64,000 nucleotides of DNA from Bifidobacterium saguinibicoloris (GCF_019331725.1 NZ_JAHBBF010000004.1:151559-215558); one strand, 5' to 3'. Shown: positions 8,138 through 18,250, counted from the first letter of the stretch. Made by a program: numbers and translations. The notes: generated by a model from the letters alone, not told the origin.

Positions 8138-11100
8138 TCATGCGGCGGGCAGGCAGCTCGGGCCGAACAGGATCTTGATCTCCGCGAACAGCGACGTGTC
8201 CCGCTTCACGCGGAACCGATCGCCGAAGGTGAGCACCTGCGCCGCGCCCTTGTCGTCGAGCACGGCGAGCTTCACCTCGCAATACCCCGGATGGTTGGCG
8301 AGGACCTGACCGAGCTGCATCATGCGCCGGCGCGCGAGCGCGGCGGCCGGCAGCGTGATGACGACCGGCTTGTTGTCCTCCGCCTCGAGCGACGGCACCT
8401 GCAGCTCGGTGGCGCGCAGGGAGACGGTCTCGTCGCGCAGCTCCACCTGGCCGCGAATCTGCACCACCTCGTCCTGCTGGAGCTCCGGGGCGGCCGCCTC
8501 GTACACCTTGCCGAAGAACAGGCATTGGATGGAGCTCTCCAGATCCTCGATGGTGACGATGGCCCACGCGTTGCCCTTCTTGGAGACGCGCCGGTCCACC
8601 TTGGTGATCATACCGGCGAGCGTGACCTGCTGGCCCTCGCCCATGGTCTTGGCCCGGTCCACGAGATGCGCGATGGACATCTCACGCAGTCCGGCGAGCA
8701 CGGCGGTCATGCCGGAGAGCGGGTGGTCGGACACGTACAGGCCGAGCATCTCGCGTTCCAGACCGAGTTTGGTCTTCTTGTCCCACTCTTCGATGTCGGG
8801 CACGGTGACGGATGCGTCGCCCATGGCCTCGGCGCCGCCGTCCTCGTCGTCGGAGAACAGGTCGAACTGGCCTTCGGCCTGCTTGCGTTTGATGCCGACG
8901 ACGGAGTCGATGGCGGCCTCGTGGATCTCGTACAGGGCGCGTCGGTTCGGTTCGATGGAGTCGAACGCGCCGGCCTTGATGAGCGACTCGACGAGACGCT
9001 TGTTGAGCGCGGTCAGGGGCACGCGGCGGATGAAGTCCATGAAGTTCACGTACTTGCCGTGCGGTCCCTCGCGTTCGGCGATGATGTCGGCCACGGCCTT
9101 GTCGCCCACGTTGCGGATGGCGCCGAGACCGAAGCGCACCACGTCGCCGACGGCGGAGTATTCGAGGCGGGACTCGTTGACGTCCGGCGAGAGCACCTGG
9201 ATGCCCATGCGTCGCGCCTCGCCGAGATACAGGGCGGTCTTGTCCTTGTTGTCCTTGGTGCCCTGCAGCAGCGCGGCCATGAATTCGACCGGATAGTGGG
9301 TCTTGAGGTACGCGGTCCAGTAGGAGATCAGGCCGTACGCGGCGGAATGCGCCTTGTTGAACGCGTATCCGGAGAACGGGACAAGCACGTCCCACACGGC
9401 CTGCGCGGCCTCCTCCGAATAGCCGTGCTCCTTCATGCCGGCGAAGAACGGCACCTTCTCCTTGGCCAGCACCTCGGGCTTCTTCTTGCCCATGGCGCGC
9501 CTCAGCACGTCTGCCTTGCCGAGCGAGTAGCCGGCGAGGATGCGCGCCGCGGACTGCACCTGCTCCTGGTAGATGATGAGGCCGTACGTCTCGTCGAGGA
9601 CCTGCCGCAGCGGCTCGTCCAGTTCGGGATGGATCGGCGTGATCTTCTGCAGCCCGTTCTTGCGCTTCGCGTAGTTGATGTGCGATTCCATCGACATCGG
9701 GCCCGGACGGTACAGGGCGATCAATGCGGAGATGTCGTTGAAGTTGTCGGGCTTGAGCATCTTGAGCAGGGAGCGCATGCCGTCGGAATCGAGCTGGAAC
9801 ACGCCGAGCGTGTCGCCCCGGGCGAGCAGCTCGTACGTGGCCTTGTCGTCGAGCGGGATCTTCGTGTAGTCGATGCGCTCCTTGCCGTTGGCCTCGATGT
9901 TCCTGAGCGTGTCCTGGATGACCGTCAAGTTGGACAGGCCGAGGAAGTCCATCTTGACCAGTCCCAGCGTTTCGCACGTGTGGTATTCGAACGTGGTGGT
10001 CACCGTGCCGTCGGTGCGTTCCAGCAGCGGCGACGTGTCGGTGATCGGCTCGCTTCCCATGATCGTGGCGCAGGCGTGCACGCCGGTCTGGCGGATCAGG
10101 CCCTCGATGGTCTTCGCCTTGTCGATGATCTGGTGCGCGTCATGGTCGGACTCGTACAGCTCGCGGAACTCGCGCGCCTCCGCGTAGCGTTTGGACGTGG
10201 GGTCGAAGATCTCCTTGAGGCTCGCGTCCTTGCCGTTCTTGGACGGCGGCAGCGCCTTGGTGACCTTGTCGCCCATGGCGAACTCGTAGCCCATGATGCG
10301 CGCCGAGTCCTTGAGGGCCTGCTTGGTCTTGATGACGCCGTAGATCACGCATTGGGCGACCTTGTCGCGGCCGTACTTCTCGCCGCAGTAGTCGATGACG
10401 TGCAGACGGCCGTCCGGGTCGAAGTCGACGTCGATATCCGGCAGGGACACGCGTTCCGGGTTGAGGAAGCGTTCGAAGATGAGGCCGTGCTTCAGCGGAT
10501 CGAGCTCGGTGATGCCCATCGCGTACGCGACCATCGAACCTGCGGCCGATCCTCGGCCGGGCCCCACCATGATGCCGTGGTCCTTCGCCCACTGGATGTA
10601 GTCCGCGACGACGAGGAAGTAGCCGCAGAACTGCATCTGGCAGATCACGCCGCACTCGTAGTCGGCCTGCTTGGAGACCTCCTCGGGCACGTTCCCCTCG
10701 TAGCGCCGTTCGAGGCCCTCCTCCACCTTCTTGAGGAACAGGGAGGCCTCGTCCCAGCCTTCGGGGCAGTCGAACTGCGGCATGAACGCGCCGTCCTCGT
10801 GGTCGTCGAAGATCACGTTGCAGCGTTCGGCGATCTCGAGCGTGTTGTCGCACGCCTCCGGGAACTCCCTGAACAGCTCGCGCATCTCCTCGGCCGGCTT
10901 GAGGTAGTAGCCGGTGCCGTCGAACTTGAACCGGTCCGGGTCGTCGAGGTGCGAGCCGGAGTTGATGCACAGCATGGCGTCCTGCGCTTCGGCGTCCTTG
11001 GCCTCCACGTAGTGGGAGTCGTTCGTGGCGAGCAGCGGCGCGTTGAGCTTCTTCGCAATCGTGAGCAGCCCGGACGTGACCTCCTTCTCGATCTTCAGGC

Positions 11101-11689
11101 CGTGGTCCATGAGCTCGATGAAGAAGTTGTCACGACCGAAGATGTCCTGGAACTCGCCGGCGGCGCGCAGCGCCTCGTCGAACTGACCCAGACGGAGCCT
11201 GGTCTGGATGATGCCGGACGGGCATCCGGAAGAGGCGATCACGCCTTTGGAATAGGTGGCGAGCACCTCCTTGTCCATACGCGGGTAGCGCATGACGCGG
11301 CCTTCGAGGTTCGCCACGGAGCTCGCCTTGATGAGGTTGACGAGGCCTTCGTCGTTCTCCGCCCACATGGTCATGTGGGTGATGAGGCCGCCGCCGGAGA
11401 CGTCGTCGCGCCGCTGGTCCTCGGTGCCCCAGTGCACGCGGGACTTGTCCTGGCGGGCGGTCTCCGGCGTGACGTACGCCTCGATGCCGATGATCGGCTT
11501 GACGCCGTTGGCCACGCAGTTCGTGAACATCTCGTACGCGCCGTGCATGTTGCCGTGGTCGGTGATGGCCACCGCCGGCATGCCGAGCTCGGCCGCGTGC
11601 CTGGCCAGGTCCGGGATCTTGGACGCCCCGTCGAGCAGCGAATAGTGCGTGTGGTTATGCAGGTGCACGAAGTTTCCCGAGTTTGCCAT
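8138..11689 (-). CDS. dnaE: DNA polymerase III subunit alpha
   Basis: 1183 residues, the usual length for actinobacterial DnaE1. It opens with the PHP domain (FVHLHNHTHYSLLDG), and contains the polymerase active site PDIDVDFD near residue 415, two further acidic regions of the palm, finger regions, a helix-hairpin-helix region and an OB fold (QVTLAGMITKVDRRVSKKGNAW). It is the replicative polymerase of the chromosome. The reading frame continues 55 codons upstream, but ATG 11689 (MANSGNFVHL) gives the conserved N-terminus. Upstream at 70 bp on the same strand is an unknown membrane protein gene, so the gene may be read from upstream promoters as well as its own. Confidence 0.98.
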   Translation of the reverse strand: MANSGNFVHLHNHTHYSLLDGASKIPDLARHAAELGMPAVAITDHGNMHGAYEMFTNCVANGVKPIIGIEAYVTPETARQDKSRVHWGTEDQRRDDVSGGGLITHMTMWAENDEGLVNLIKASSVANLEGRVMRYPRMDKEVLATYSKGVIASSGCPSGIIQTRLRLGQFDEALRAAGEFQDIFGRDNFFIELMDHGLKIEKEVTSGLLTIAKKLNAPLLATNDSHYVEAKDAEAQDAMLCINSGSHLDDPDRFKFDGTGYYLKPAEEMRELFREFPEACDNTLEIAERCNVIFDDHEDGAFMPQFDCPEGWDEASLFLKKVEEGLERRYEGNVPEEVSKQADYECGVICQMQFCGYFLVVADYIQWAKDHGIMVGPGRGSAAGSMVAYAMGITELDPLKHGLIFERFLNPERVSLPDIDVDFDPDGRLHVIDYCGEKYGRDKVAQCVIYGVIKTKQALKDSARIMGYEFAMGDKVTKALPPSKNGKDASLKEIFDPTSKRYAEAREFRELYESDHDAHQIIDKAKTIEGLIRQTGVHACATIMGSEPITDTSPLLERTDGTVTTTFEYHTCETLGLVKMDFLGLSNLTVIQDTLRNIEANGKERIDYTKIPLDDKATYELLARGDTLGVFQLDSDGMRSLLKMLKPDNFNDISALIALYRPGPMSMESHINYAKRKNGLQKITPIHPELDEPLRQVLDETYGLIIYQEQVQSAARILAGYSLGKADVLRRAMGKKKPEVLAKEKVPFFAGMKEHGYSEEAAQAVWDVLVPFSGYAFNKAHSAAYGLISYWTAYLKTHYPVEFMAALLQGTKDNKDKTALYLGEARRMGIQVLSPDVNESRLEYSAVGDVVRFGLGAIRNVGDKAVADIIAEREGPHGKYVNFMDFIRRVPLTALNKRLVESLIKAGAFDSIEPNRRALYEIHEAAIDSVVGIKRKQAEGQFDLFSDDEDGGAEAMGDASVTVPDIEEWDKKTKLGLEREMLGLYVSDHPLSGMTAVLAGLREMSIAHLVDRAKTMGEGQQVTLAGMITKVDRRVSKKGNAWAIVTIEDLESSIQCLFFGKVYEAAAPELQQDEVVQIRGQVELRDETVSLRATELQVPSLEAEDNKPVVITLPAAALARRRMMQLGQVLANHPGYCEVKLAVLDDKGAAQVLTFGDRFRVKRDTSLFAEIKILFGPSCLPAA

Positions 11690-11759
11690 GGGATTCACCC
11701 TACCGCACGCCCACGCCCTGTCCGGCGGCCGCCCCGCCGGGACCATACCCCGCGCAGGG

Positions 11760-12473
11760 TCACAGCCACACCCGCCTGGTCCACCAGCGCCGGTCGTACC
11801 ATCGCGCCCGGTCGCGCCGGACCGTCTCCCACTGCGCGGGCCCCCACTGCGCATAGTCCCACGGAAGCCGCCGGCACAGCTCCTGCGCCAGCGGGAACAG
11901 CATCGTTTCGAGCTCGCCCACGCGCAGGTTCCCCCGGGCGTCCTCGAAGACGCCGGGCACCCAGAGGAACGGTCTGCCGGAGACGATGAGCAGGTTGGGA
12001 CGCCAGGGGTTCGCGTACAGCATGTTCATCACGTCCCCGCCCACGCCGCCGATGATGGGATGCGTCAGCATGCCTTTTCTGACGTGTATCGTGCACCATG
12101 CGTCGAGCTCCTGCGGCAACGCCACCGGCAGGGACAGGAACCACAGCCCGAACCAGTCGACGGCGTCATCGGCCATGCTGTCGAGATCGGGCGGCAGCAT
12201 CATCTCGAACAGCACCCACGGCCCTTTGACGTACCAGCCCAACGTGCGCGCGTTGGCGGAGACCTCGTAGCTACAGCCGAACGCCTGCTCATAGAACTTG
12301 TGATTGAGCTGGGGCCAATACCCGGACTGCGTCTGCGTCCACCCGTAGGCGGACATGTAATCACCCTCTCTGCGCATGGTCTTGCGCCCGTAGGCCGCGC
12401 ACAGCATCGTGAAGGGCACCGCAAGCACGCACCCTATCGCCAGCCAGAACAGGACCTCGATGACCGTATCCAT
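11760..12473 (-). CDS. Unknown single-pass membrane protein
   Basis: 237 residues. A transmembrane segment at residues 4-27 (VIEVLFWLAIGCVLAVPFTM) then a Trp-rich soluble domain with many aromatic residues (for example WYVKGPWVLFEMMLPPDLD and the C-terminal WYDRRWWTRRVWL). No catalytic motif or known family is recognised. It lies between a HAD phosphatase gene (69 bp upstream) and dnaE (70 bp downstream), all on the minus strand, so a loose operon is possible. The basic, Trp-rich C-terminus could contact membrane or nucleic acid, but this is speculation. Confidence 0.75.
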   Translation of the reverse strand: MDTVIEVLFWLAIGCVLAVPFTMLCAAYGRKTMRREGDYMSAYGWTQTQSGYWPQLNHKFYEQAFGCSYEVSANARTLGWYVKGPWVLFEMMLPPDLDSMADDAVDWFGLWFLSLPVALPQELDAWCTIHVRKGMLTHPIIGGVGGDVMNMLYANPWRPNLLIVSGRPFLWVPGVFEDARGNLRVGELETMLFPLAQELCRRLPWDYAQWGPAQWETVRRDRARWYDRRWWTRRVWL

Positions 12474-12542
12474 CGCGGACCTCCCTTCTCGTCCCGTCTG
12501 TGTCCCGGTTCCCGAAGGTCCTGCGCGCCGTCTCCGGCCGGC

Positions 12543-13385
12543 TCAGATGAGGCCGAGCGTGCGGAACGCGTTCGCGATGCCGTCGTCGTGGATGTCGGTG
12601 GTCTGCATGTCGCACCACCGTTCGATGCCGTGGATGGCGTTGCCCATGGCGACGGACGTGCCGGCGGCCTTGAGCATGGCCGTGTCGTTGTCGGAGTCCC
12701 CGATCGCGATGGTGTCCCCGATCGGCACGCCCAGCCGTGCCGCCACCTCACGCACCGCGGTGCCTTTGTCGACGCCGTTGATGAGCAGTTCGCCGTTGTT
12801 CGGGGAGATCGCGTCGTACGAGCCGTGCACGAGCGTGAACCACGGGGCGAGGTCGCGTTTCGTCTCCTCGAACGTGACGTCCGGGTCCGGGCCGGTGAAG
12901 TAGGAACCTTTGGACACGTGGATGGTCCGCCCCAGCGTGGACCCTTCGGGCACGTCGATGTCGTCGATGCGGTGCCAGAAGCGCGCGAACTCGCCGCGGT
13001 CGAACGCCTTGCCCTTCGACTTCAGGTGACGCGCGTAGCCTTCCGAGATGACCATGCCGTCCGCGCCCTGCCACTGGTACGCCTCGATGCCGTGCGCCTT
13101 GAAGTAGGCATCGGCCGCGTCGATCGCCTCAGGCGGGACGAACCGCTGGAACAGGACGCAATCGCCCATGTTCGCCTGCGCGCCCGCCACGGACACCACG
13201 CCGTCGAAGCCCACGTCGAGGATGCTCTGCTCGATCTTCGGCAGGGAGCGGCCGGTGCAGATGAACAGCAGATGCCCGTTCTCCCGGGCCTGCACGCAGG
13301 CCCGGCGCGCCGATTCAGGGACCTGATGCTGCTCGTCCGCCAGAGTGCCGTCGATGTCCAGGAACACCAGTCTGCGTGCCGTCAT
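12543..13385 (-). CDS. HAD-superfamily phosphatase, Cof subfamily
   Basis: 280 residues from ATG 13385 (MTARRLVFLDIDGTL), preceded by GGAGGACGGAGC; the frame extends 16 codons further but with no ribosome site. HAD motif I is DIDGTLAD, motif II near FICTGRS, Lys motif in GVDKGTAV and motif IV GDSDNDTAML. The large cap between motifs II and III is type C2B, as in Cof/YidA proteins that remove phosphate from sugar phosphates or related metabolites. The exact substrate cannot be read from sequence. The gene is divergent from the HExxH protein gene across a 208-bp region. Confidence 0.9.
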   Translation of the reverse strand: MTARRLVFLDIDGTLADEQHQVPESARRACVQARENGHLLFICTGRSLPKIEQSILDVGFDGVVSVAGAQANMGDCVLFQRFVPPEAIDAADAYFKAHGIEAYQWQGADGMVISEGYARHLKSKGKAFDRGEFARFWHRIDDIDVPEGSTLGRTIHVSKGSYFTGPDPDVTFEETKRDLAPWFTLVHGSYDAISPNNGELLINGVDKGTAVREVAARLGVPIGDTIAIGDSDNDTAMLKAAGTSVAMGNAIHGIERWCDMQTTDIHDDGIANAFRTLGLI

Positions 13386-13593
13386 GCTCCGTCCTCCCGT
13401 CTTCGTCCGTCCTCGTCGCCCCGCGGAACCCATGCTTCCGCCGGCCCGCGGGCGTCGTCTTCACGCACCATGATAGGGCGGCTTCCGTCCGACGGAAGCC
13501 CGCCGGCCCACCGGACATATGGCGCCGCTCCCCGCACTCGACTAGAATCGGTATCGCAACGACAGCGACAGGCCGCGAAGCGAGGGGGATTCG
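13386..13593. promoter_or_regulatory. Divergent intergenic region between HAD phosphatase and HExxH protein
   Basis: 208 bp. A -10-like TAGAAT lies at 13543-13548 on the plus strand, about 45 bp before the start of the HExxH gene; the -35 position is weak (TGGCGC). For the minus-strand HAD gene no clear boxes are seen. Confidence 0.4.
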
Positions 13594-14940
13594 ATGAGCA
13601 ACGCCAACCCGTACCAACCCAACCCATATCAACCCAACCCGGGCCAGCCGAACCCACCCGGGTCATACGGACCGTACGGCGCCCCCGGCACGCCGGGGCC
13701 GGGCATGCCCCAGCCGTCCGCGATGCCGGGCGGACCGATGCCGGGCGGACCGGGCCATCCGGGATACCGTTCCCCCTACGGCGCGCCCGGGCAGCCGTAC
13801 GGACCGGCGCCGCGCAAAAGGGGCGGCGCCGGTCTGGCCGTGGGCCTCACGGTGGGCGGCGCCGCGCTGCTCGTCGTGGTGCTGCTCTGCGTGTTCGTGT
13901 TCTTCGGCGCGCGCAACGCCATGCGTTCGGCGTTGGAGAACGCCGGCGCCACGCAGAGCCAGACGGGCGGCGGAAGCGGCACGGGATCATCGGGATCGGG
14001 AGGCGGTTCAGGCTCCGCCGGAGGACTCGACTACGGCTATTCGGACGGCGGCAGCCACGACACCATCATCAACTGCAACGACGCCGAGGAGTACATCAAG
14101 TACTCGGACACGGTCAAGGGCCTGTACGACAAGTACAACAAGCAGCTGGTGGACGGCACCATCTTCGCGGACAACAACCTGCCCGCCAACCAGGACAGCG
14201 CCGACTACGTCCACGATTTCATGATCATCATCACCGACCACAAGGCGGCGCTCAACTTCGGATGCGTCACGAACTCCACCAGCATGGACGAGGTGAACGA
14301 CCAGTACGCCGCCAAGGTCAACGAAGTCCTCGAAGTGGAGCGCAAGTTCAAGGCGCACGAGGACTTCGACGTGAAGATCAAGATCACGCGCAAGGACGGG
14401 TCCGTCTACGAATCGGACGGCGCCGCGCCGGAGGGCACCGCGGCGGACGACCTCGAGACGAAGATCAAGGCCGTGTCCGTCTCCAAGGGCTCGGACGGCA
14501 CGTATCTCGCGGCCGGGGAGTCGCTGATCACGGCGGCCGGCATGGTGCCCAACTACAACTACGACGAGATCTTCACCTACTGCACGCGCACCACGGGCGA
14601 CACGAGCACCATCGCGGCCTCGTTCTGCACGGCCAGCCCGAACGTCGTGTACATCAACCAGACGCGCTCCGACTTCTCCCTCATGGTCAAGGACGACTCC
14701 TACGTGGACATCATCAAGCACGAGCTCTCGCACGCGCTCATCAACGCGCGCTGCGGCACCACGCGCCCCGCGTTCGGCGTGGAGCCGGAGGGGCTGACCA
14801 ACAGCTACGCGGTGAAGTTCCTCGGCGCGGACAAGGCGAACACGCAGAAGGACATCGCCTCGTTCCCGGAGTACGCCATCACCGCCCAGACCGACCAAGC
14901 GGCCGACATGGTGCACAACGGGCAGTGCAAGGCGAGCTGA
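13594..14940 (+). CDS. Membrane-anchored protein with HExxH (putative metallopeptidase)
   Basis: 448 residues. A Pro/Gly/Asn/Gln-rich cytoplasmic N-terminus with NPYQPNPYQP-type repeats (1-73), a transmembrane helix (about 80-105), a Gly/Ser linker, then an extracytoplasmic domain of about 300 residues. That domain contains DIIKHELSHALI with HELSH at 376-380, the zinc-binding and catalytic HExxH pattern, followed downstream by EPEGLTNSYAVKF, where a Glu could be the third ligand. Several Cys residues (about 8) could form disulfides. Topology resembles actinobacterial proteins with a proline-rich tail and an external enzyme domain. The ATG is preceded by GAGGGGG. Peptidase activity is inferred only from the motif and location; substrate unknown. 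Confidence 0.75.
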   Translation: MSNANPYQPNPYQPNPGQPNPPGSYGPYGAPGTPGPGMPQPSAMPGGPMPGGPGHPGYRSPYGAPGQPYGPAPRKRGGAGLAVGLTVGGAALLVVVLLCVFVFFGARNAMRSALENAGATQSQTGGGSGTGSSGSGGGSGSAGGLDYGYSDGGSHDTIINCNDAEEYIKYSDTVKGLYDKYNKQLVDGTIFADNNLPANQDSADYVHDFMIIITDHKAALNFGCVTNSTSMDEVNDQYAAKVNEVLEVERKFKAHEDFDVKIKITRKDGSVYESDGAAPEGTAADDLETKIKAVSVSKGSDGTYLAAGESLITAAGMVPNYNYDEIFTYCTRTTGDTSTIAASFCTASPNVVYINQTRSDFSLMVKDDSYVDIIKHELSHALINARCGTTRPAFGVEPEGLTNSYAVKFLGADKANTQKDIASFPEYAITAQTDQAADMVHNGQCKAS

Positions 14941-14963
14941 GACCGAGCCGAGACATCCACACG

Positions 14964-15007
14964 TCCGGGGGACGGCCGGAACCGGTCCGGTTCGGCCGTC
15001 CCCCGGA
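14964..15007. terminator. Bidirectional terminator between HExxH gene and glnE
   Basis: Long stem of about 19 bp with one bulged G: TCCGGGGGACGGCCG at 14964-14978 continuing to 14983, complement at 14989-15007. It separates convergent genes. Confidence 0.8.
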
Positions 15008-15020
15008 TGGTTCGGGGCGC

Positions 15021-18000
15021 TCAGCGCCCGTAGAACAGCCGTTCGGTGACCTCGCGGGCCTTGCGCATCACGGCGAGCAGGTCGTTCTCGAAATGCTGGC
15101 CGCGGTTCGCGTCGTAGCCGAGGTAGACGGCGATGCCGCCGAGCGAGTACATGTCGTCCGGCAGGATGTCCGCCTGGTTCACGCGCCCGCTCCACAGGTA
15201 GTTGCCGTTGCGGGCCGCGGTGCACATCGTCCATGCGCGGCGCAGCGTGAGCGCGTCGGCGGTGTCGATGAGCCGGCGCCGTTCCAGCGCGTCCAGCGCC
15301 TCGAGCGTGCCGCCCACGCGCAGCTCCTTGACGTCGCCCGCGTGCATGAGCTGCATGAGCTGCACGGTCCATTCCACGTCGGACAGGCCGCCCTTGCCGA
15401 GTTTGAGATGGCGTTCGCGCCGGACGCCGCGGGGCAGGCGTTCGGCCTCCATGCGCGCCTTGAGCTTGCGGATGTCCGCGATCTCGGCGTCCGTCAGGGC
15501 CACGTGCGGATAGCGCAGCGGATCGGCGAGGTTGGCGAGGAAGTCCCCGGCGAGGGCCCTGTCACCGGCCGCATACCGCGCGCGCAGCAGCGCCTGGTGC
15601 TCCCAGGTGCTCGCCCATGCGCGGTAGTACTCCTCGCAGGAGGCGTAGGAGCGGACGAGCGGGCCGTTCTTGCCTTCGGGACGCAGGTCCAGGTCGAGTT
15701 CGATCTTCGGTTCCAGCGTGGAGGGCCCCTGCAGGATGGCGCGCAGGTCCTCGGTCACTTTGCGGGCGAACCGGTTGGCCGCGGCGTCGTCGGCGCCGTC
15801 GGTCGGGCGGTAGACGAGGATCGCGTCGGCGTCGGAGCTGAAGTTCACCTCGCGGCCGCCGTACCGGCCCATGCCGATGACGGCGAGGGTGGCGGGCGCG
15901 TCGGCGGCGGACGAGCTGTCGCCGGCGAGCTCGCGCGTGCGGTTGGCGACGGCCCATGCCAGTGCGGCGTCGATGATCGCGTCGTAGACGTCGGTCATGC
16001 CTTCGAGGGATGCGGCGTCATCCATCACGCCGCTCATCCAGGCCAGGCCGATCCGTTCGATCTCATGCCGACGCATGGCGCGCATCGACGTGGCGAAGTC
16101 GCGCAGGTCGCGCGCGTTGCGTTCGAGCGAGGAGCGGCATTGCACGTCGAGGCTTTCGCGCGTCCGCGCCTTGAGCTGCGTGTCGTCGCCCAGCCAGGTC
16201 ACCGATTCGACGGATTTGTTGAGCGCGTCGCCGAGGAACCGCGAGTTGGACAGCACGTGGCACAGGCGCTGCGCCGCGGAGTTGGAGTCGCGCAGGAAGC
16301 CGAGGTATTCGCTGTCGGTGCCGAAATGCTCCTCGAGCCTGCGCCAGTTCAGCAGTCCCATGTCCGGGTTCTGTCCCTGTCCGAGCCATTCGAGCACGGC
16401 GGGCAGGATGATCCGGTTGATCTTCGCGGCGCGGCCGATTCCGGCGGTCAGGGCCGTGACGTGGCGCATGGCGGCGTCCGGGTCGCCGAAGCCGATGGAG
16501 CTGAAGCGCTCCTGCGCGGCCTGCTTGCTCAGGTCGATCTGGTCGTCCTCGAGCTGGGCGGACACGGGCAGCATGGGCCGGTAGTAGATGTCGAGGTGGA
16601 GGTGGCGCACCTCGCGGCGTGTCTCGTCGTAGCGTTCGACGAGCTCCTCGGGGTGCATGCGGAACGTGCGGGCCACGCGGCGCAGCTCCTGGTTCTGGTT
16701 GAGCTTGTCGACGTCCACGTCGCGTTTGCGTTCGAGGCCGCCAAGGTTGGCCGCGGCGCCGAGGTCGGGGAACAGGTGGGTGCGTTTGAGCGCCCACATC
16801 TGCTGACGGTGTTCGAGCACGCGTTCGAACCGGTAGTCGGCGGAGAGTCTGGCGGCCTGCTTGCGTGAGACGTACCCGCCTTCGGCGAGCCGCGCCAGCG
16901 ATTCGAGCGTGGATCGGGTGCGCAGCGTCTCGTCGGAGCGGCCGTGGACGAGCTGGAGCATCTGCACGGTGAATTCCACGTCGCGCAGACCGCCGCGGCC
17001 GAGCTTGATCTCCCGGTCCTTGAGCGGGGCCGGGATGAGGTCCTCGACGCGTTTGCGCATGCGCTGGCAGTCGTAGACGAAGTTGTCGCGTTTGGAGGCG
17101 CTCCAGACGAACGGGCGGGTCATATCCATGTACCGTCGGCCCAGTTCCGGGTCGCCGGCCACGGGCCTGGCCTTGAGCAGCGCCTGGAATTCCCAGTTCT
17201 CCGCCCACTGCTCGTAGTATCCCTGATGCGACGCGATGGTGCGGACGAGCGGGCCGTCCTTGCCTTCGGGGCGCAGCCCGCCGTCGATCTGCCACAGCGT
17301 GGGTTCGGCCACGCCCATGATGACGGACTGGCATACGCGTTGCAGCGTGGTGGCCATCTTGGTGCCGGTACGGATGAGCTCCTGACGGCCGATCTCCTGG
17401 TCGGCGGGTTCGACGGCGTAGATGAGGTCCACGTCGGACACGTAGTTGAGCTCCTGCGCGCCGAGTTTGCCCATGCCGATGATGACGAACCGCACGTGTT
17501 CGGCGCCGGAGACCTCGTGCCGGGCGATGGCGAGCGCGCCTTCGAGGGCCGCGTCGGCCAGGTCGGACAGCTCGCGGCTGATGGTCGGCTGGATCGCGCA
17601 GGGATCGTCGGCGGTGGCGTCCTGCGCCATGATGGCGGCGAGCTGCCGCCGGTAGGTGCCGCGCAACGCGGTGGCGGCGTCGGCGAGCGTCAGGGTGGCG
17701 ACGGGGGCGGCGGTCTCGTCCGGATCGGCGCCGACGGCTTTGAGGATGTGGGCGCGTCGTTGCGCGTGGTTGTACAGGTGGCTGTTGCAGGCGTCCCTGG
17801 AGGCGGCCTCGACGAGTTCGGGCCTGAACCGCATGAGCTTGCCGAGCGCGTCGGACACGCCGAGCACGGTGACGAGCCGTTCGAACGCCGCCTCGTCGGG
17901 CACCATGTGGTCGAAGTCACGGCCCTGGCTCTGCACGGCGTTGGTGATGCTCACCAGGTTGGCGAGCGCGGCGTCCGGATCGCAGGCTTCGCCGAGGGCC

Positions 18001-18140
18001 TTGAGCACGAACCGCAGTCGTTCGTCGGGCACCCCGTCCGCCTTGAGCCGGCCGAGCATGGACCGTGCCTCGTCGAGGTCCTGGAGCCCCGCGCGGATGA
18101 GGTCCATGGCGGTGGGGCGGAATGCGTCGTTTGCGTTCAT
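15021..18140 (-). CDS. glnE: Bifunctional glutamine synthetase adenylyltransferase/adenylyl-removing enzyme
   Basis: 1039 residues, full length for the family. Two nucleotidyltransferase domains are visible: the first with VIIGMGKLGAQELNYVSDVD near residue 220, the second with AVIGMGRYGGREVNFSSDAD near 752. Both keep the GxG...(S)SDxD metal-binding core. GlnE attaches or removes AMP on glutamine synthetase in response to nitrogen status. The start ATG 18140 lies only eight bases from a -10-like TACATT (minus strand, 18149-18154), so the transcript could be leaderless or nearly so. Only short spacer separates it from metF upstream. Confidence 0.97.
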   Translation of the reverse strand: MNANDAFRPTAMDLIRAGLQDLDEARSMLGRLKADGVPDERLRFVLKALGEACDPDAALANLVSITNAVQSQGRDFDHMVPDEAAFERLVTVLGVSDALGKLMRFRPELVEAASRDACNSHLYNHAQRRAHILKAVGADPDETAAPVATLTLADAATALRGTYRRQLAAIMAQDATADDPCAIQPTISRELSDLADAALEGALAIARHEVSGAEHVRFVIIGMGKLGAQELNYVSDVDLIYAVEPADQEIGRQELIRTGTKMATTLQRVCQSVIMGVAEPTLWQIDGGLRPEGKDGPLVRTIASHQGYYEQWAENWEFQALLKARPVAGDPELGRRYMDMTRPFVWSASKRDNFVYDCQRMRKRVEDLIPAPLKDREIKLGRGGLRDVEFTVQMLQLVHGRSDETLRTRSTLESLARLAEGGYVSRKQAARLSADYRFERVLEHRQQMWALKRTHLFPDLGAAANLGGLERKRDVDVDKLNQNQELRRVARTFRMHPEELVERYDETRREVRHLHLDIYYRPMLPVSAQLEDDQIDLSKQAAQERFSSIGFGDPDAAMRHVTALTAGIGRAAKINRIILPAVLEWLGQGQNPDMGLLNWRRLEEHFGTDSEYLGFLRDSNSAAQRLCHVLSNSRFLGDALNKSVESVTWLGDDTQLKARTRESLDVQCRSSLERNARDLRDFATSMRAMRRHEIERIGLAWMSGVMDDAASLEGMTDVYDAIIDAALAWAVANRTRELAGDSSSAADAPATLAVIGMGRYGGREVNFSSDADAILVYRPTDGADDAAANRFARKVTEDLRAILQGPSTLEPKIELDLDLRPEGKNGPLVRSYASCEEYYRAWASTWEHQALLRARYAAGDRALAGDFLANLADPLRYPHVALTDAEIADIRKLKARMEAERLPRGVRRERHLKLGKGGLSDVEWTVQLMQLMHAGDVKELRVGGTLEALDALERRRLIDTADALTLRRAWTMCTAARNGNYLWSGRVNQADILPDDMYSLGGIAVYLGYDANRGQHFENDLLAVMRKAREVTERLFYGR

Positions 18141-18220
18141 ACTTAGCTAATGTACACTGCGCGCGGCGCGTCCCGCCGGACCGTCCCGCCATGTCCCGGA
18201 GGTCTCCGTCCCCGAGGTCC

Positions 18221-18250
18221 CGGAGATCCCGGAGATCCCGGAGATCCCGG
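18221..18250. repeat. Short tandem repeat, CGGAGATCC x3
   Basis: Three consecutive copies of the 9-mer CGGAGATCC at 18221-18247, in the 120-bp spacer between metF stop and glnE start. Flanking degenerate copies (GGAGGTCTCC, GAGGTCC) suggest slippage. Confidence 0.6.

Noticed and set aside
11649..16868. 1739-residue plus-strand ORF
   Set aside because: It runs antisense to dnaE, the HAD and glnE genes with repetitive Arg/Gly/His composition typical of frame shadows in GC-rich DNA; the real genes on the minus strand have clear families.
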